Positions 1 to 9,490 of a stretch of DNA of 64,000 bases are shown here, piece after piece. Origin of the DNA: Clostridium sp. CAG:793 (lineage in GTDB: Bacteria; Bacillota; Clostridia; TANB77; CAG-508); the NCBI GenBank assembly GCA_000433915.1, contig HF993639.1, positions 62,001-126,000 on the forward strand. Direction: 5' to 3'. How positions within the stretch are numbered: the first letter of the stretch is position 1; each line of letters opens with the position of its first letter. Position numbers and translations under genes: made by a program. A model generated the notes under the pieces. It was given only the letters and a program-made list of their open reading frames with translations. It ran no database searches and had not been told where the DNA came from.

Positions 1-51
1 ACCCTATATTACTTGCGGATTCTTATTCGCATACAAAGGAGTTGTCGTTTT

Positions 52-1434
52 ATGGCAAAGCAATTTGTTCTTCGCGCTGGTGCACTTCTTAGCCGTAAAA
101 AAGCCTATTTGGCTTTTGGCGAAGCTGGTGACCATCTTGTCATTCCTATGGCAATCGTTGAAAAGCTCCACTATTTTGAAGGAGCTAAGCGGAATATGGC
201 AGCTGAGGTAAGTGAATATATTAAATCTTGCCCCAATGATGAGCTTCTTGGAAAAGGTTATGTTCAGAGCAATGGTACTATCCTTTCTGTTAAGTATGTC
301 GAGGATATTTCTTCTGAAGTGAACCGCTTTACGGAGCTTTCTCTTCAAGATAAGCAGTGTCTCCAGATTTGCTTGAATCTTCAGAAAGAGTTTCCTGATG
401 ATGAGGTCATTCTTGTTTCTAAAAGTACTCCTCTTCTGCTTAAGGCTGAAATCTTGAAGATCAAGTCTATGGATGCTCCTGATATGATTTATCCTTCGAT
501 TGATAGGCAGTATTCTGGAGTAACCAACTATACCATTAGTACAGAGAGTTTCAATGCTCTGATGACTTCTGGAAAAGTCTTTTTTCAAAATGACGATCCT
601 AGCCATCTGTTGTATCCGAACGAGTTCTTAATGGTTCATGATGAAAGCTATAATTCTGGTGTAAAGCTTGCAAGATTTGATGGAACCCATATTGTTGGGC
701 TGAATTACCAGCTTAACAAGGATTATCATTCTAAGAACGCTGAGCAGAATTTCCTGACTGAGGCATTGTTTACACCTCCGGAAGTTGCTCCTCTGGTCAT
801 TGTCAAAGGTCCTGCTGGTACAGGCAAAACTTATGTGACAGTCACAGCAGCTTTGGAGCTAACCAAATATGGCTCAGGAAATTACAGCCATGTTTATGAC
901 AGAATCATTATTGCTACTCCTACGGTAAGTGGTGGTAATGAGGAAATCGGTTTCCTCCCAGGTGACGTAAATCAGAAAGTTGGCCCCTATCTCGGCGGAA
1001 TTTATGATAATATCATAAATTCTTTCGTACGAAAGAATCGCGAAAAAGCTGGGACTTATGGAGCTTCTATTGACCTTAATGCTGCACAGGACTGTTTCAA
1101 TCAACTCATGGATGATGGCACTATATCTATCCAGCAGCTTGGTACCGTTGCCGGTCACTCGTTCGAGAACTCTATCATCATTGTCGATGAAGCCCAGAAC
1201 GTTGATCCCAACTATTTCCTTGACATCGTGACTCGAACTGGTGAAGGTTCTAAGCTGGTAGTCTTAGGTGATCCATCTCAGGTTAAATCACCCAAACTGG
1301 ACAGCCGCATTAACGGCATCAACTACATGATGGAGTGCTGGAAAACAAGCCGCCTGGCATACCAGATTTCCATGAATGCAGACAAGGTTGTTCGTGGTTC
1401 TCTGTGCCAAGAAGCACTTAAGCTCATGAACTAA
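52..1434 (+). CDS. PhoH2/YlaK-type PIN-PhoH ATPase with degenerate PIN domain
   Basis: A 460-residue protein with the architecture of the PIN-PhoH (PhoH2, B. subtilis YlaK) family, which in other bacteria are RNA helicase/nucleases. The C-terminal PhoH ATPase is intact: Walker A GPAGTGKT at residues 253-260, Walker B IIIVDEAQN with D379, then the LGDPSQ motif. The N-terminal region aligns by eye with PIN domains (LVIPMAIVEKL, E37; D100), but the first catalytic Asp of the usual VLDTN motif is R8 (VLRAG) and the later SKD Asp is S125 (SKS). Nuclease activity is therefore doubtful. I chose the ATG at 52 because AAAGGAG lies at 35-41; an open TTG at 13 has no such signal. G+C is about 48% (29/60 at 1261-1320), far above host genes. 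The promoter is outside the window or in the first 34 bases. Family assignment is firm; cellular role is unknown. Confidence 0.9.
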   Translation: MAKQFVLRAGALLSRKKAYLAFGEAGDHLVIPMAIVEKLHYFEGAKRNMAAEVSEYIKSCPNDELLGKGYVQSNGTILSVKYVEDISSEVNRFTELSLQDKQCLQICLNLQKEFPDDEVILVSKSTPLLLKAEILKIKSMDAPDMIYPSIDRQYSGVTNYTISTESFNALMTSGKVFFQNDDPSHLLYPNEFLMVHDESYNSGVKLARFDGTHIVGLNYQLNKDYHSKNAEQNFLTEALFTPPEVAPLVIVKGPAGTGKTYVTVTAALELTKYGSGNYSHVYDRIIIATPTVSGGNEEIGFLPGDVNQKVGPYLGGIYDNIINSFVRKNREKAGTYGASIDLNAAQDCFNQLMDDGTISIQQLGTVAGHSFENSIIIVDEAQNVDPNYFLDIVTRTGEGSKLVVLGDPSQVKSPKLDSRINGINYMMECWKTSRLAYQISMNADKVVRGSLCQEALKLMN

Positions 1435-1467
1435 AACGCATCATTATTTTACCAATAGGCACAACTC

Positions 1468-1500
1468 GCCCCTGGTCCATTACGGGCCAGGGGCCTTTTT
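1468..1500 (+). terminator. Terminator of the PhoH gene
   Basis: An 11-bp GC-rich stem (GCCCCTGGTCC with GGGCCAGGGGC, one G-T pair), loop ATTAC, followed by CCTTTTTT. The T tract overlaps the stop codon of the convergent flavin reductase gene. Confidence 0.9.
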
Positions 1501-2078
1501 TATCTTTTATTTTTATTCTTCTTTTTTTGTACTGAAAATCCAAACTTTCCTATTTTTTTTCCTAATGCGTAATATCCTCCATTTGCATATGCCATTAGCT
1601 TACATTTTGATATATCAAAAGCACCTTTTTCATCTATATATTGCTCATCTGCATCTATGCAAAGCACTTTTGCCATAAACATTGTATGGCTTCCTAAATC
1701 AACTATTTTTTCTACTTTACATTCTATTGATACTGGGCTTTCTTTTATTAATGGACATTGCACCAAATTTGCTTTTTCCTTCGTTAGATTCATTTCTTTA
1801 AACTTATCCACATTTGCTCCACTTTTTACTCCGCACCAATCGGTTTTATATGCTAACTTTTCTGTTGTTAGATTAATAACAAATTCTTTACTATTTTTTA
1901 TTATTTCATAAGAGTATCTGCTTTTTCTAACTGATATATACACCATTGCTGGCTCAGTATTCAAAATTCCTGTCCATGCAACAGTGATTATATTTGATTT
2001 TTCCATATCTCCGCAACTTACCATTACTGCTGGAATTGGATATTCAAAAGTTCCTGCTTTCCACATTACCTTACTCAT
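1500..2078 (-). CDS. Flavin reductase / flavoredoxin family protein
   Basis: A 192-residue protein of the flavin reductase-like, FMN-binding split barrel family (DIM6/NTAB, flavoredoxin type). These proteins bind FMN and reduce flavins or act as small electron carriers. Visible family features are the N-terminal PIPAVMVSCG strand, the SNIITVAWTG segment, an SVRKSRYSYEII segment typical of the FMN phosphate loop, and a central CGVKSG motif. Length is normal for the family. The C-terminus is a lysine/asparagine-rich tail that looks disordered. An AGGAGG site lies just upstream of the ATG. It follows the PBP gene by 12 bases on the same strand, so the two are probably co-transcribed. The exact electron donor and acceptor cannot be told from sequence. 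Confidence 0.87.
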   Translation of the reverse strand: MSKVMWKAGTFEYPIPAVMVSCGDMEKSNIITVAWTGILNTEPAMVYISVRKSRYSYEIIKNSKEFVINLTTEKLAYKTDWCGVKSGANVDKFKEMNLTKEKANLVQCPLIKESPVSIECKVEKIVDLGSHTMFMAKVLCIDADEQYIDEKGAFDISKCKLMAYANGGYYALGKKIGKFGFSVQKKKNKNKR

Positions 2079-2090
2079 ATTTTCCTCCTA

Positions 2091-4154
2091 TTATTCAAAT
2101 ATTGTTCGTATTTTATTTACAACATAATGACTGCCACTCTTACTTTTTGCATTTTCTATAAGACTTATTACAAGTAAACCATCTTCATCAAATGCATTAA
2201 ACCATCCTATTTCTTCTCCATCTTTATCGTCTTGACTTGCCTTAATTTCAGCTGTTCCAGTTTTTCCTGCAATTGTTTTTCCTTCTATTTTGCAATCTTT
2301 TGCAGTTCCCCTTTCTACAACTTGTATTAAATCATTTTTTATAGTGTTTGCTGTTTCTTCTGAAATTACTGATTCTTTCCAATATTTCGTTTTATTTTTA
2401 TCATCTAATATTATATATGGCTTTACCATGTTTCCACCATTTGCAAATGCTGAATATATGCTCGCCATGTGTATTGGATTTACCATTATTTCGTTTTGGC
2501 CATATCCAGAATTGGCTAATGTTGGTTCACTGTCAATTTTTCCGTATGTTGATTGTGCTATTTCTTGTGCAAATTCAATTTTTTCATTGAATCCTATATT
2601 TTCTAAATTTCTTTTTAGATTTTCTTTTCCTATTTTTATAGCCGCTTTAGCGAAATAAATATTATCCGAATATACCAAAGCATTTTCAAGATTTGCTGGT
2701 TCACTATATTTCTCCAATGTAGTAACATATAAGTTTTTCCATGATTTATCGTTTTGCCATTTGGTTCCGCTTGCTCCGAAATCGTCAGTTGCGGAAAAAT
2801 AATTATTATTAATTCCTATTGCTCCAACTATTGGTTTAAATGTTGATCCTGGTGTATATGTTGCAAGATACCTACTATATAACGGCTTTCTTTTATCATT
2901 TTTTAGTGATTCCCATTTTTCTTCTGATATTCCTAAGCTAAAATCATTAGCATTATATGATGGTGTACTTACCATTGCTAGGATCTCGCCAGTATTATAA
3001 TTTATTGCAACTGATGTTCCTTCATCATCTTTAAATTGCTCATATAATTTATTTTGAGTTTGTACATCTATTGTTAAATGTATATCTTCCCCATTTTTCA
3101 CATCTCTTTTTATTATTGTTTTTATTTTTCTTCCGTCGTCATCAGTTATGTAAATTTCTTCACCATCATGTCCTTTTAATTTGTCATTAAATGCATATTC
3201 TATTCCAGATTTTCCGTCATTTTCTTGTACATATCCTGTAAGTATTGATGTTACTTCCTTATATGGATATACTCTAACCTTAATATCTGAAATCATTATA
3301 CCTTTTATTTTTAAAAGCTCTGCTTTTAATTCCTGCTCTTCTCTTGAAATCTTTTTTATTGGTACAAATGTATCATTTGTTACATACGATTCTTTTAATG
3401 ATTGTTCTATTGTAGTTTGTTTTATTTGTAGTAATTCTGCAATCTTTTTTACATCTGTTGTTTCATTCATTTTACCTGGAACTAAGCCTACTTGATATGC
3501 TTTTCCTTCTTTAGCAATTATATTTCCATTTCTATCATATATTGTTCCTCTTTCGCTCTTTATTGCTGATACTCGTATTTTTTGATTGTCTTGTAAATCT
3601 GGGTATATTATGCTTGAGTTCCATTTTATTTTGTATTGATTTTCTACAAGTTTAAATGTGGCAGAGTTTATAAAGCTTAATTCTCCTGCTGATGTTTTCA
3701 TTGATGTTGTATAGGTTACATTAATATCATCTTGCTCTTCACTTTCTTTATTAAGAATACTTGAATTTGTTGCTACTTTTATAGATATATCACTTGCTTC
3801 AATTCCTTCATATATATTTTTAAGTCTTGATACAAATTCTTCTTTGGTTGTTTCGGTTGTCACGTACTGATATGCTCCATCGTAGTCTTTATTAGATATA
3901 CATTGAAAATATTTTTTTAATGTTATTGCTGTTTCAGTTGTATTAGAATATAAGTATACACCTATTGCTCCTCCAACAATTAATATTATTAGCGGAATTA
4001 TGATTAACATTTTATTACTATTTTTTTCTTTTTTAGTATTATGCTTATCTGGCTTTTTAGAATTTTTATCTTTTGCTAAAACTTTATTATTCTTTTTTAA
4101 TTTCTTTATTGGTTTGTCTTGTCCAATAAATTCGATCTCTTCATGTTTTTTCAT
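2091..4154 (-). CDS. Class B penicillin-binding protein (MecA_N/dimerization/transpeptidase)
   Basis: A 687-residue membrane-anchored peptidoglycan transpeptidase. A basic, charged N-terminal tail is followed by one membrane segment near residues 48-70, an NTF2-like MecA_N-type domain with the YQYVTTE repeat region, a PBP dimerization domain starting at the RGTIYDRNGN motif, and the transpeptidase domain. The catalytic motifs are all present: STFK with S437, SDN with S496 and KTG with K631. This layout matches the PBP2a/PBP3-like class B enzymes of Firmicutes. Those enzymes crosslink the wall, and some members have low beta-lactam affinity; resistance cannot be inferred from sequence alone. 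It is the first gene of a short minus-strand unit with the flavin reductase. Confidence 0.93.
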   Translation of the reverse strand: MKKHEEIEFIGQDKPIKKLKKNNKVLAKDKNSKKPDKHNTKKEKNSNKMLIIIPLIILIVGGAIGVYLYSNTTETAITLKKYFQCISNKDYDGAYQYVTTETTKEEFVSRLKNIYEGIEASDISIKVATNSSILNKESEEQDDINVTYTTSMKTSAGELSFINSATFKLVENQYKIKWNSSIIYPDLQDNQKIRVSAIKSERGTIYDRNGNIIAKEGKAYQVGLVPGKMNETTDVKKIAELLQIKQTTIEQSLKESYVTNDTFVPIKKISREEQELKAELLKIKGIMISDIKVRVYPYKEVTSILTGYVQENDGKSGIEYAFNDKLKGHDGEEIYITDDDGRKIKTIIKRDVKNGEDIHLTIDVQTQNKLYEQFKDDEGTSVAINYNTGEILAMVSTPSYNANDFSLGISEEKWESLKNDKRKPLYSRYLATYTPGSTFKPIVGAIGINNNYFSATDDFGASGTKWQNDKSWKNLYVTTLEKYSEPANLENALVYSDNIYFAKAAIKIGKENLKRNLENIGFNEKIEFAQEIAQSTYGKIDSEPTLANSGYGQNEIMVNPIHMASIYSAFANGGNMVKPYIILDDKNKTKYWKESVISEETANTIKNDLIQVVERGTAKDCKIEGKTIAGKTGTAEIKASQDDKDGEEIGWFNAFDEDGLLVISLIENAKSKSGSHYVVNKIRTIFE

Positions 4155-4279
4155 ACTCTTTTCCTTTTATGTAATTCTATTGAATTATAACATATTATGT
4201 CGTTCTAGTTAATATCTTTATTAAAATTTTATATATTTCTAATTATTGTCAATATTTTTCAATAAATTTGGCAAATTTA

Positions 4280-4308
4280 TTGACTTTATGTCAAATTTGT
4301 GATATTAT
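4280..4308 (+). promoter_or_regulatory. Sigma-A type promoter for gene 4346-4705
   Basis: -35 TTGACT at 4280-4285, 17-bp spacer, -10 TATTAT at 4303-4308, preceded by TGA (extended -10). The gene starts 37 bases downstream behind a GGAGG site at 4334-4338. Confidence 0.75.
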
Positions 4309-4345
4309 TAATAATGCACTTTGATAATATTTTGGAGGTTTTTTT

Positions 4346-4705
4346 ATGAAAGAGAAGTTTAAGATCACGGCTCTCGTTGTTCGGAAGAAGGAGGCTAATC
4401 AGCCTAAACCTTGTGAAGTGGTAATCTTCAGGAATGGGCACGATCCTGTCCTTTTCAACGCAACCGAGAAAGATGTTGGCGATGCAATCATCTGCGCTGG
4501 AAAGCTCCTTAGTGGAGGACTTAAAGCAATAGAGAATGACAAGTTCTCTGTGACGGACTTCATCGTCGAGATGCCTACCGGCTTTAACGTCTTACTTGGT
4601 GTTGGATCCGGTCGTGTTGTCCCCTTCATCGGAGAGTCTTGCAGAAGCTTTCCCGGTGCTCTTCTCTATGTAGGTTCCATCCTGCAAAACGGTTTGAGCA
4701 GCTAA
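4346..4705 (+). CDS. Orphan protein of unknown function, foreign composition
   Basis: A 119-residue soluble protein that I do not recognise. It has alternating strand-like segments (FKITALVVRKK, CEVVIFRNG), a glycine-rich central segment (LLSGGLKA, GFNVLLGVGSGRV), no membrane segment and no signal peptide. The start is well supported by GGAGG at 4334-4338. It forms its own transcription unit between the divergent PBP and pflB genes, with a consensus promoter and a strong terminator. G+C is about 43% (26/60 at 4501-4560) against roughly 25-30% in the flanking genes, and its codons differ accordingly. That, together with the isolated position, suggests transfer. Its 3' flank shares a 16-nt element with the gene at 34277-34495. 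A real protein is likely; its role is unknown. Confidence 0.8.
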   Translation: MKEKFKITALVVRKKEANQPKPCEVVIFRNGHDPVLFNATEKDVGDAIICAGKLLSGGLKAIENDKFSVTDFIVEMPTGFNVLLGVGSGRVVPFIGESCRSFPGALLYVGSILQNGLSS

Positions 4706-4710
4706 TTCAT

Positions 4711-4732
4711 GCCAGAGGCACTTACTCCTGGC
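4711..4732 (+). other. Small hairpin just after the stop codon
   Basis: GCCAG pairs with CTGGC around a short loop, with a possible bulged extension. It lies between the stop codon and the main terminator. A second post-stop hairpin also precedes the terminator of the gene at 17408-18082. Confidence 0.4.
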
Positions 4733-4745
4733 TACTCCAAGGCAA

Positions 4746-4806
4746 AGAGGCGGACATTGTCCACTGCGACTTTTATGTTGCGGACAATGTTCCGCCTCTT
4801 TTTTTA
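4746..4806 (+). terminator. Terminator of gene 4346-4705
   Basis: Long stem: AGAGGCGGACATTGTCC pairs with GGACAATGTTCCGCCTCT (one extra base in the right arm), followed by seven to eight T residues. It is unusually GC-rich for this chromosome. Confidence 0.92.
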
Positions 4807-4814
4807 TATAAAGA

Positions 4815-4842
4815 TTGATATTTTTTATAATTTTGTGATAAT
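4815..4842 (+). promoter_or_regulatory. Probable pflB promoter
   Basis: -35 TTGATA at 4815-4820, 16-bp spacer, -10 GATAAT at 4837-4842 preceded by TGT (extended -10). It implies a leader of about 85 bases before the pflB start at 4936. Confidence 0.55.
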
Positions 4843-4878
4843 ATATTGTTGCAATCTAAAATAAATGTACATAATATT

Positions 4879-4898
4879 ATTGGTTCATAGGTTCCAAT
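4879..4898. promoter_or_regulatory. Imperfect palindrome in the pflB leader
   Basis: ATTGG and CCAAT arms flank a 10-base centre; 7 of 10 positions match across the dyad. It lies downstream of the predicted promoter, so it could be an operator or a weak RNA hairpin. It does not fit the Rex consensus. Low confidence. Confidence 0.25.
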
Positions 4899-4935
4899 AA
4901 AAAGCCTAAATAAATATTATAAAGGAAGGTATTTT

Positions 4936-7170
4936 ATGGATTTCAAACAATGGGAAGGTTTTGATAGAGCTGGAGAATGGACTAAAGAAATTGATGTCCG
5001 TGGATTTATTCAAGCAAATTATACTCCTTATGATGGAGATGAAAGTTTTTTAGTAGGTCCTACTGAAAAAAGCACTAAGTTATGGAACAAAATTCAAGCT
5101 CTTTATGAAGAAGAAAGAGAAAAAGGTGTATTAGATGTTGATACAAAAACACCTTCAAGCATTGATGCATATGCACCAGGTTATGTTGATCAAGATTTAG
5201 AAACTATTGTTGGTCTTCAAACAGATGCTCCATTAAAAAGAGCTATTATGCCTAATGGAGGTATACGTATAGTTGAAAAATCATGTGAATCTTATGGTTA
5301 TAAAGTTGACCCAGAAGTAGAATATATTTATCATAATTTAAGAAAAACTCATAATGATGGAGTTTTCGAAGTATATACACCAGATATTAGAGCAGCTAGA
5401 AGTGCTCATTTATTAACAGGTTTACCTGATGGATATGGACGTGGAAGAATTATTGGAGATTATAGGCGTGTAGCACTTTATGGTGTTGATGTTCTTATTT
5501 CAGAGAAAAAAGATGAATTAAATATTTTAGATACAGATGAATTTACTTCTGATATTGTTCGTGATAGAGAAGAAATATCTGATCAAATAGCTGCTTTAAC
5601 AGCATTAAAATCTATGGCTGCTAAATATGGATTTGATATTTCAGTTCCTGCAAAAGATGCTCATGAAGCTTTCCAATGGACATATTTTGCTTATCTTGGT
5701 GCTGTAAAAGATCAAAATGGTGCAGCAATGTCTATGGGAAGAGTTTCTACATTCTTAGATATTTATGTTGAAAGAGATTTAAAAAATGGTACACTAACTG
5801 AAGAAATAGCTCAAGAGCTTATGGATCAATTTGTATTAAAATTAAGAATGGTAAGATTCCTTCGTGCTCCAGAGTATAATGCATTATTTAGTGGTGATCC
5901 TGTTTGGGTAACAGAAAGTATTGGTGGTATGGGAGTTGATGGTAGAACTTTAGTTTCTAAGAATTCATTCAGACTTCTTCATACATTAGAAAATCTTGGA
6001 CCTGCCCCAGAACCAAATATTACAGTTCTTTGGTCTAAGAATTTACCTATTGCATTTAAGAAATATTGTACAAAAATTTCAATAAAAACATCTTCTATTC
6101 AATATGAAAATGATGATTTAATGAGAGTTACACTTGGTGATGATTATGGAATAGCTTGCTGTGTTTCTGCAATGAAGATTGGTAAGCAAATGCAATTCTT
6201 CGGTGCAAGAGCAAATTTAGCAAAAGCATTACTTTATGCTATAAATGGTGGTGTTGATGAATTATCAGGAAAACAAGTAGCACCTAAATTTGAGCCAATC
6301 AAGGGTGATTATCTAGATTATAACGAAGTTATGGAAAAATATGATGCAATGATGGATTATGTTGCTAAAATATATATTAAAGCTTTAAATGCTATTCATT
6401 ATATGCATGATAAATATTCATATGAAGCTCTTGAAATGGCTTTACATGACAGAAAAATTTATAGAACTATGGCATGTGGAATTGCTGGATTTTCTGTTGC
6501 TTGTGATTCTCTTTCAGCAATCAAATATGCTAAAGTTAAGGTTATACGTAACGAACAAGGCTTAGCTGTTGATTATGAAATTGAAGGTGATTATCCTAAG
6601 TTTGGAAATGATGATGATAGAGTTGACGAAATTGGAGTTAACCTCGTAAAAACATTTATGAAAAAATTAGAGAAACATCAAATTTATAGAGATGCTACCC
6701 CTACTCTATCTATTCTTACTATCACATCAAATGTTGTTTATGGAAAAAATACTGGTGCTACTCCTGATGGAAGAAAGGCTGGTGCTCCATTTGCTCCTGG
6801 TGCAAATCCTCTTCATGGAAGAGATGTTGAAGGAAGTTTAGCTTCAATGAACTCAATAGCAAAATTACCTTATGAATATGCAGAAGATGGTATTTCTTAT
6901 ACATTTGCCATAACACCTGGAACCCTTGGTCATGATGAAGATACTCAAGTTAATAATCTTGTAAGTATGCTTGATGGATATTTCATGCAAACAGGACATC
7001 ATATAAATGTAAACGTTTTTGATAGAAGTTTATTAGTTGATGCAATGAATCACCCTGAAAAATATCCAAATTTAACAATTCGTGTATCAGGATATGCTGT
7101 TAATTTTGTAAAATTAACTCGTGAACAACAAGAAGAAGTTATTGCAAGAACTATTCAAGAAAAAATATAA
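4936..7170 (+). CDS. pflB: Formate C-acetyltransferase (pyruvate formate-lyase)
   Basis: A 744-residue cytosolic glycyl radical enzyme that converts pyruvate and CoA to acetyl-CoA and formate during fermentation. The adjacent catalytic cysteines are C408-C409 in GIACCVSAM. The glycyl radical site is G719 in RVSGYAVNF near the C-terminus. Length and both motifs match genuine PFL rather than the diol dehydratase or choline lyase relatives. The start is supported by AAGGAAGG upstream. The activating enzyme gene follows after 20 bases, so the two form an operon. The enzyme requires anoxic conditions for a stable radical, which points to an anaerobic fermentative host. Confidence 0.98.
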   Translation: MDFKQWEGFDRAGEWTKEIDVRGFIQANYTPYDGDESFLVGPTEKSTKLWNKIQALYEEEREKGVLDVDTKTPSSIDAYAPGYVDQDLETIVGLQTDAPLKRAIMPNGGIRIVEKSCESYGYKVDPEVEYIYHNLRKTHNDGVFEVYTPDIRAARSAHLLTGLPDGYGRGRIIGDYRRVALYGVDVLISEKKDELNILDTDEFTSDIVRDREEISDQIAALTALKSMAAKYGFDISVPAKDAHEAFQWTYFAYLGAVKDQNGAAMSMGRVSTFLDIYVERDLKNGTLTEEIAQELMDQFVLKLRMVRFLRAPEYNALFSGDPVWVTESIGGMGVDGRTLVSKNSFRLLHTLENLGPAPEPNITVLWSKNLPIAFKKYCTKISIKTSSIQYENDDLMRVTLGDDYGIACCVSAMKIGKQMQFFGARANLAKALLYAINGGVDELSGKQVAPKFEPIKGDYLDYNEVMEKYDAMMDYVAKIYIKALNAIHYMHDKYSYEALEMALHDRKIYRTMACGIAGFSVACDSLSAIKYAKVKVIRNEQGLAVDYEIEGDYPKFGNDDDRVDEIGVNLVKTFMKKLEKHQIYRDATPTLSILTITSNVVYGKNTGATPDGRKAGAPFAPGANPLHGRDVEGSLASMNSIAKLPYEYAEDGISYTFAITPGTLGHDEDTQVNNLVSMLDGYFMQTGHHINVNVFDRSLLVDAMNHPEKYPNLTIRVSGYAVNFVKLTREQQEEVIARTIQEKI

Positions 7171-7190
7171 TTCTATTTTAGGAGAATAAA

Positions 7191-7907
7191 ATGCTTAAAG
7201 GTCGTATTCATTCATTTGAAAGTTTTGGAGCTGTTGATGGTCCAGGAATAAGATATATTGTATTTATGCAAGGTTGCCACCTTAAGTGTAAATACTGTCA
7301 AAATCGTGATACATGGGACGTTTCAAGTCCTGATAGTATTGAATGTACTACTGATGAAGTTTTAAATAAGATTTTAAAATATAAAAATTATATTAAGGCT
7401 TCTGATGGTGGTGTAACGATTAGTGGTGGTGAACCTTTACTTCAGCCAGACTTTCTTATTGAATTATTTACTAAATTACATGATCATGGTATATCTACAT
7501 GTATTGATACATCAGGAATGTTTCCTCTTACAGATAAAATTAAAAAAGTAATTGATGTAACCGATATATTCCTACTTGATATCAAATGTATTAATGATGA
7601 TATTTGTACATGGCTTACTGGTCATTCAAATAAACTTGAACTTGAATTTGCTAGGTATATTAGCAATTGTGGTAAAAGATTATGGATTAGACAAGTTTTA
7701 GTTCCTGGTATTACTGATAAAGAAAGTGATCTGGTATTATTACGTGATTTTCTAAAAACTATAAATGTAGAAAAATTTGAATTTCTAGGATATCATGACC
7801 TAGGCAAATACAAGTGGGAAAAACTAGGGCTTAAATATGAATTAGAAAATACTCCTATTGCTACAAAAGATGATTTAGATAGAGCATATTCAATAATAAA
7901 CAGTTAA
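7191..7907 (+). CDS. pflA: Pyruvate formate-lyase activating enzyme (radical SAM)
   Basis: A 238-residue radical SAM enzyme that uses a [4Fe-4S] cluster and S-adenosylmethionine to place the glycyl radical on PflB. The cluster motif is C29-x3-C33-x2-C36 (GCHLKCKYC). The GGE motif for SAM binding is in TISGGEPLLQ and the conserved DIK segment is in LLDIKC. The protein has normal length and no extra ferredoxin insert, as expected for a PFL rather than a GRE-alcohol activase. An AGGAG site precedes the ATG. It is co-transcribed with pflB and ends just before a bidirectional terminator. Confidence 0.97.
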   Translation: MLKGRIHSFESFGAVDGPGIRYIVFMQGCHLKCKYCQNRDTWDVSSPDSIECTTDEVLNKILKYKNYIKASDGGVTISGGEPLLQPDFLIELFTKLHDHGISTCIDTSGMFPLTDKIKKVIDVTDIFLLDIKCINDDICTWLTGHSNKLELEFARYISNCGKRLWIRQVLVPGITDKESDLVLLRDFLKTINVEKFEFLGYHDLGKYKWEKLGLKYELENTPIATKDDLDRAYSIINS

Positions 7908-7910
7908 ATA

Positions 7911-7942
7911 AAAATACACTTCGTCTTGAAGTGTATTTTTAT
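7911..7942. terminator. Bidirectional terminator between pflA and 7939-8610
   Basis: AAAATACACTTC, loop GTCTT, GAAGTGTATTTT. A and T runs on both sides let it work for both converging units; the right arm includes the end of the minus-strand gene. Confidence 0.85.
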
Positions 7943-8610
7943 TTCTTATTTAATATATGGTTATCCCATTCTGATTTATATAATTCACCAGCATATTCTT
8001 TAAATTCATTGTATATTGTTTTAGTTTCATTTTCATCTGATGTTTGAATATACAGTATATATTTTAATAGTCCTTGTTCATCATATTGTTGTGCAACTAC
8101 TATCTTACTTTTATCTGGACTTTTCCAATTTTCAAAACAATATTTTATTGAGTTATCTATAAAGTCATCATTCTTTTCTTTTGGTTTCATTATTAAAGTA
8201 AATTCTAATTTCTTATATTGTCTTGATTTTATTCGTATATATCCAGTATTTTCTTCATCAAATTCTTTTGATATTACTTTAAATTCCATTCCATATTTGC
8301 TTGCTAGATTAGACTCAATATAATCATTTGCTTTACTATCGGCACTTCCATATACATATATTAATAATCCTGCAATAAGTACTAAACATCCTATTATAGC
8401 TATTATTGATAATCGTACAATAAATTTTACTGCTTTATCAGATATCCTGGCAATATTATCGATTTTCTTCATATCTTCTTTGTCAGCTAGTTCTGTTATA
8501 TCAAATCCATACGTATTTATTATGTCTTGTTTTTTTGCGTTTTTCCATTTTTCAATTTCTTCTAGGTCTTTTTTCCTAGTTACATCTTCATTTGTTTTAT
8601 TTTCTTTCAT
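7939..8610 (-). CDS. Single-pass membrane protein of unknown function
   Basis: A 223-residue protein with a charged cytoplasmic N-terminal segment of about 65 residues, one strong hydrophobic segment (VRLSIIAIIGCLVLIAGLLI) and a roughly 130-residue external domain with mixed alpha/beta character. I do not recognise the family. I chose the ATG at 8610 because AAGGATG lies correctly before it; an upstream in-frame ATG at 8637 would overlap the end of the permease gene and has no clear site. The ribosome-binding site sits right at the stop codon of the ABC permease gene, so translation is probably coupled. The gene is therefore the last member of the metal transporter operon, which hints at an accessory role in metal handling or the envelope, but nothing in the sequence proves it. 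Confidence 0.72.
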   Translation of the reverse strand: MKENKTNEDVTRKKDLEEIEKWKNAKKQDIINTYGFDITELADKEDMKKIDNIARISDKAVKFIVRLSIIAIIGCLVLIAGLLIYVYGSADSKANDYIESNLASKYGMEFKVISKEFDEENTGYIRIKSRQYKKLEFTLIMKPKEKNDDFIDNSIKYCFENWKSPDKSKIVVAQQYDEQGLLKYILYIQTSDENETKTIYNEFKEYAGELYKSEWDNHILNKK

Positions 8611-8623
8611 AATAATACATCCT

Positions 8624-9469
8624 TTACTTTTGAGCAAATTTCTTTATTCCAAATGTTATAAAATATATGATTCCTGAGATTATAACTATCATTGGTCCTG
8701 TTGGAATATTATTTGCATAATATGATATTATTAGTCCTGAGATTCCTGAGATTAATGCAAATAATATTGAAAATACATGATAATTTCTCATATTACTTGC
8801 AATGTTTCTACTTGATGCAGCTGGTAATATTATCATTGAGTTTATTAGTAGTATTCCTACCCATCTAATTGATAACATTACCATTATTGCTATTGATACA
8901 GCAAATAAATTGTCTATTAATTTTACATTTATTCCTTTACTTTTTGCAAGCATTGGATTTATGCTTATTGCATTTAGTTTATTAAATAGCTTTGTCCAGA
9001 ATATTAGTACTAGTACAAATGCTATTACTAAATATATTATTTCTGATGTTGATATATTTAATATGTCTCCTACTAAATAGCTAGAATATTTGTTAAAACT
9101 TCCTGTTTGAGCTAATATTGCAAGTCCCAGAGCAATTGAGATTGATGAGAATACGCTTATTATTGTATCAGCTCCATACGAAGTTCTATTTTTTACCCAA
9201 TTTAATAGTAGTGCAAATATTATAGCAAATATTATCATTGATATGTTCATATTGCTTATTCCAAGTAGGGTGCCTAGCGCAATTCCTGTTAATGCTGAAT
9301 GGCCTAATGCGTCTGAAAAGAATGCCATTTTGTTATTTACTATCATTGTACCTAACATTGCAAATATTGGTGATACTAATAAAATTGCTATAAACGCATT
9401 TTTCATAAATGTATATTGCATAAAATCAAATGGTAGCAAAGTTTCTAGTATGTTATATATTATGTCCAT
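8624..9469 (-). CDS. Metal ABC transporter permease (ZnuB/TroC family)
   Basis: A 281-residue integral membrane protein with about eight hydrophobic segments, of the ABC-3 permease family that imports zinc, manganese or iron. Family features are the SDALGHSALTGIALG segment early in the protein and the conserved LLINSMIILPAASSR segment near residue 215. It forms the channel with the ATPase encoded 21 bases upstream and receives metal from the binding protein encoded before that. Gene order binding protein, ATPase, permease is typical. The ion cannot be decided from the permease alone. Confidence 0.92.
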   Translation of the reverse strand: MDIIYNILETLLPFDFMQYTFMKNAFIAILLVSPIFAMLGTMIVNNKMAFFSDALGHSALTGIALGTLLGISNMNISMIIFAIIFALLLNWVKNRTSYGADTIISVFSSISIALGLAILAQTGSFNKYSSYLVGDILNISTSEIIYLVIAFVLVLIFWTKLFNKLNAISINPMLAKSKGINVKLIDNLFAVSIAIMVMLSIRWVGILLINSMIILPAASSRNIASNMRNYHVFSILFALISGISGLIISYYANNIPTGPMIVIISGIIYFITFGIKKFAQK

Positions 9470-9490
9470 TATTTTTTCCTTCCTAGATTA

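Noticed and set aside
4..606. Long open frame on the minus strand opposite the PhoH gene
   Set aside because: It is antisense to a well-supported ATPase gene, has no ribosome-binding site and no recognisable domain.
874..1158. Minus-strand open frame within the PhoH gene
   Set aside because: Shadow of the true coding frame; no signals.
4879..4898. Rex operator before pflB
   Set aside because: The palindrome does not match the Rex consensus half-sites and lies downstream of the promoter; kept only as an unspecific palindrome.
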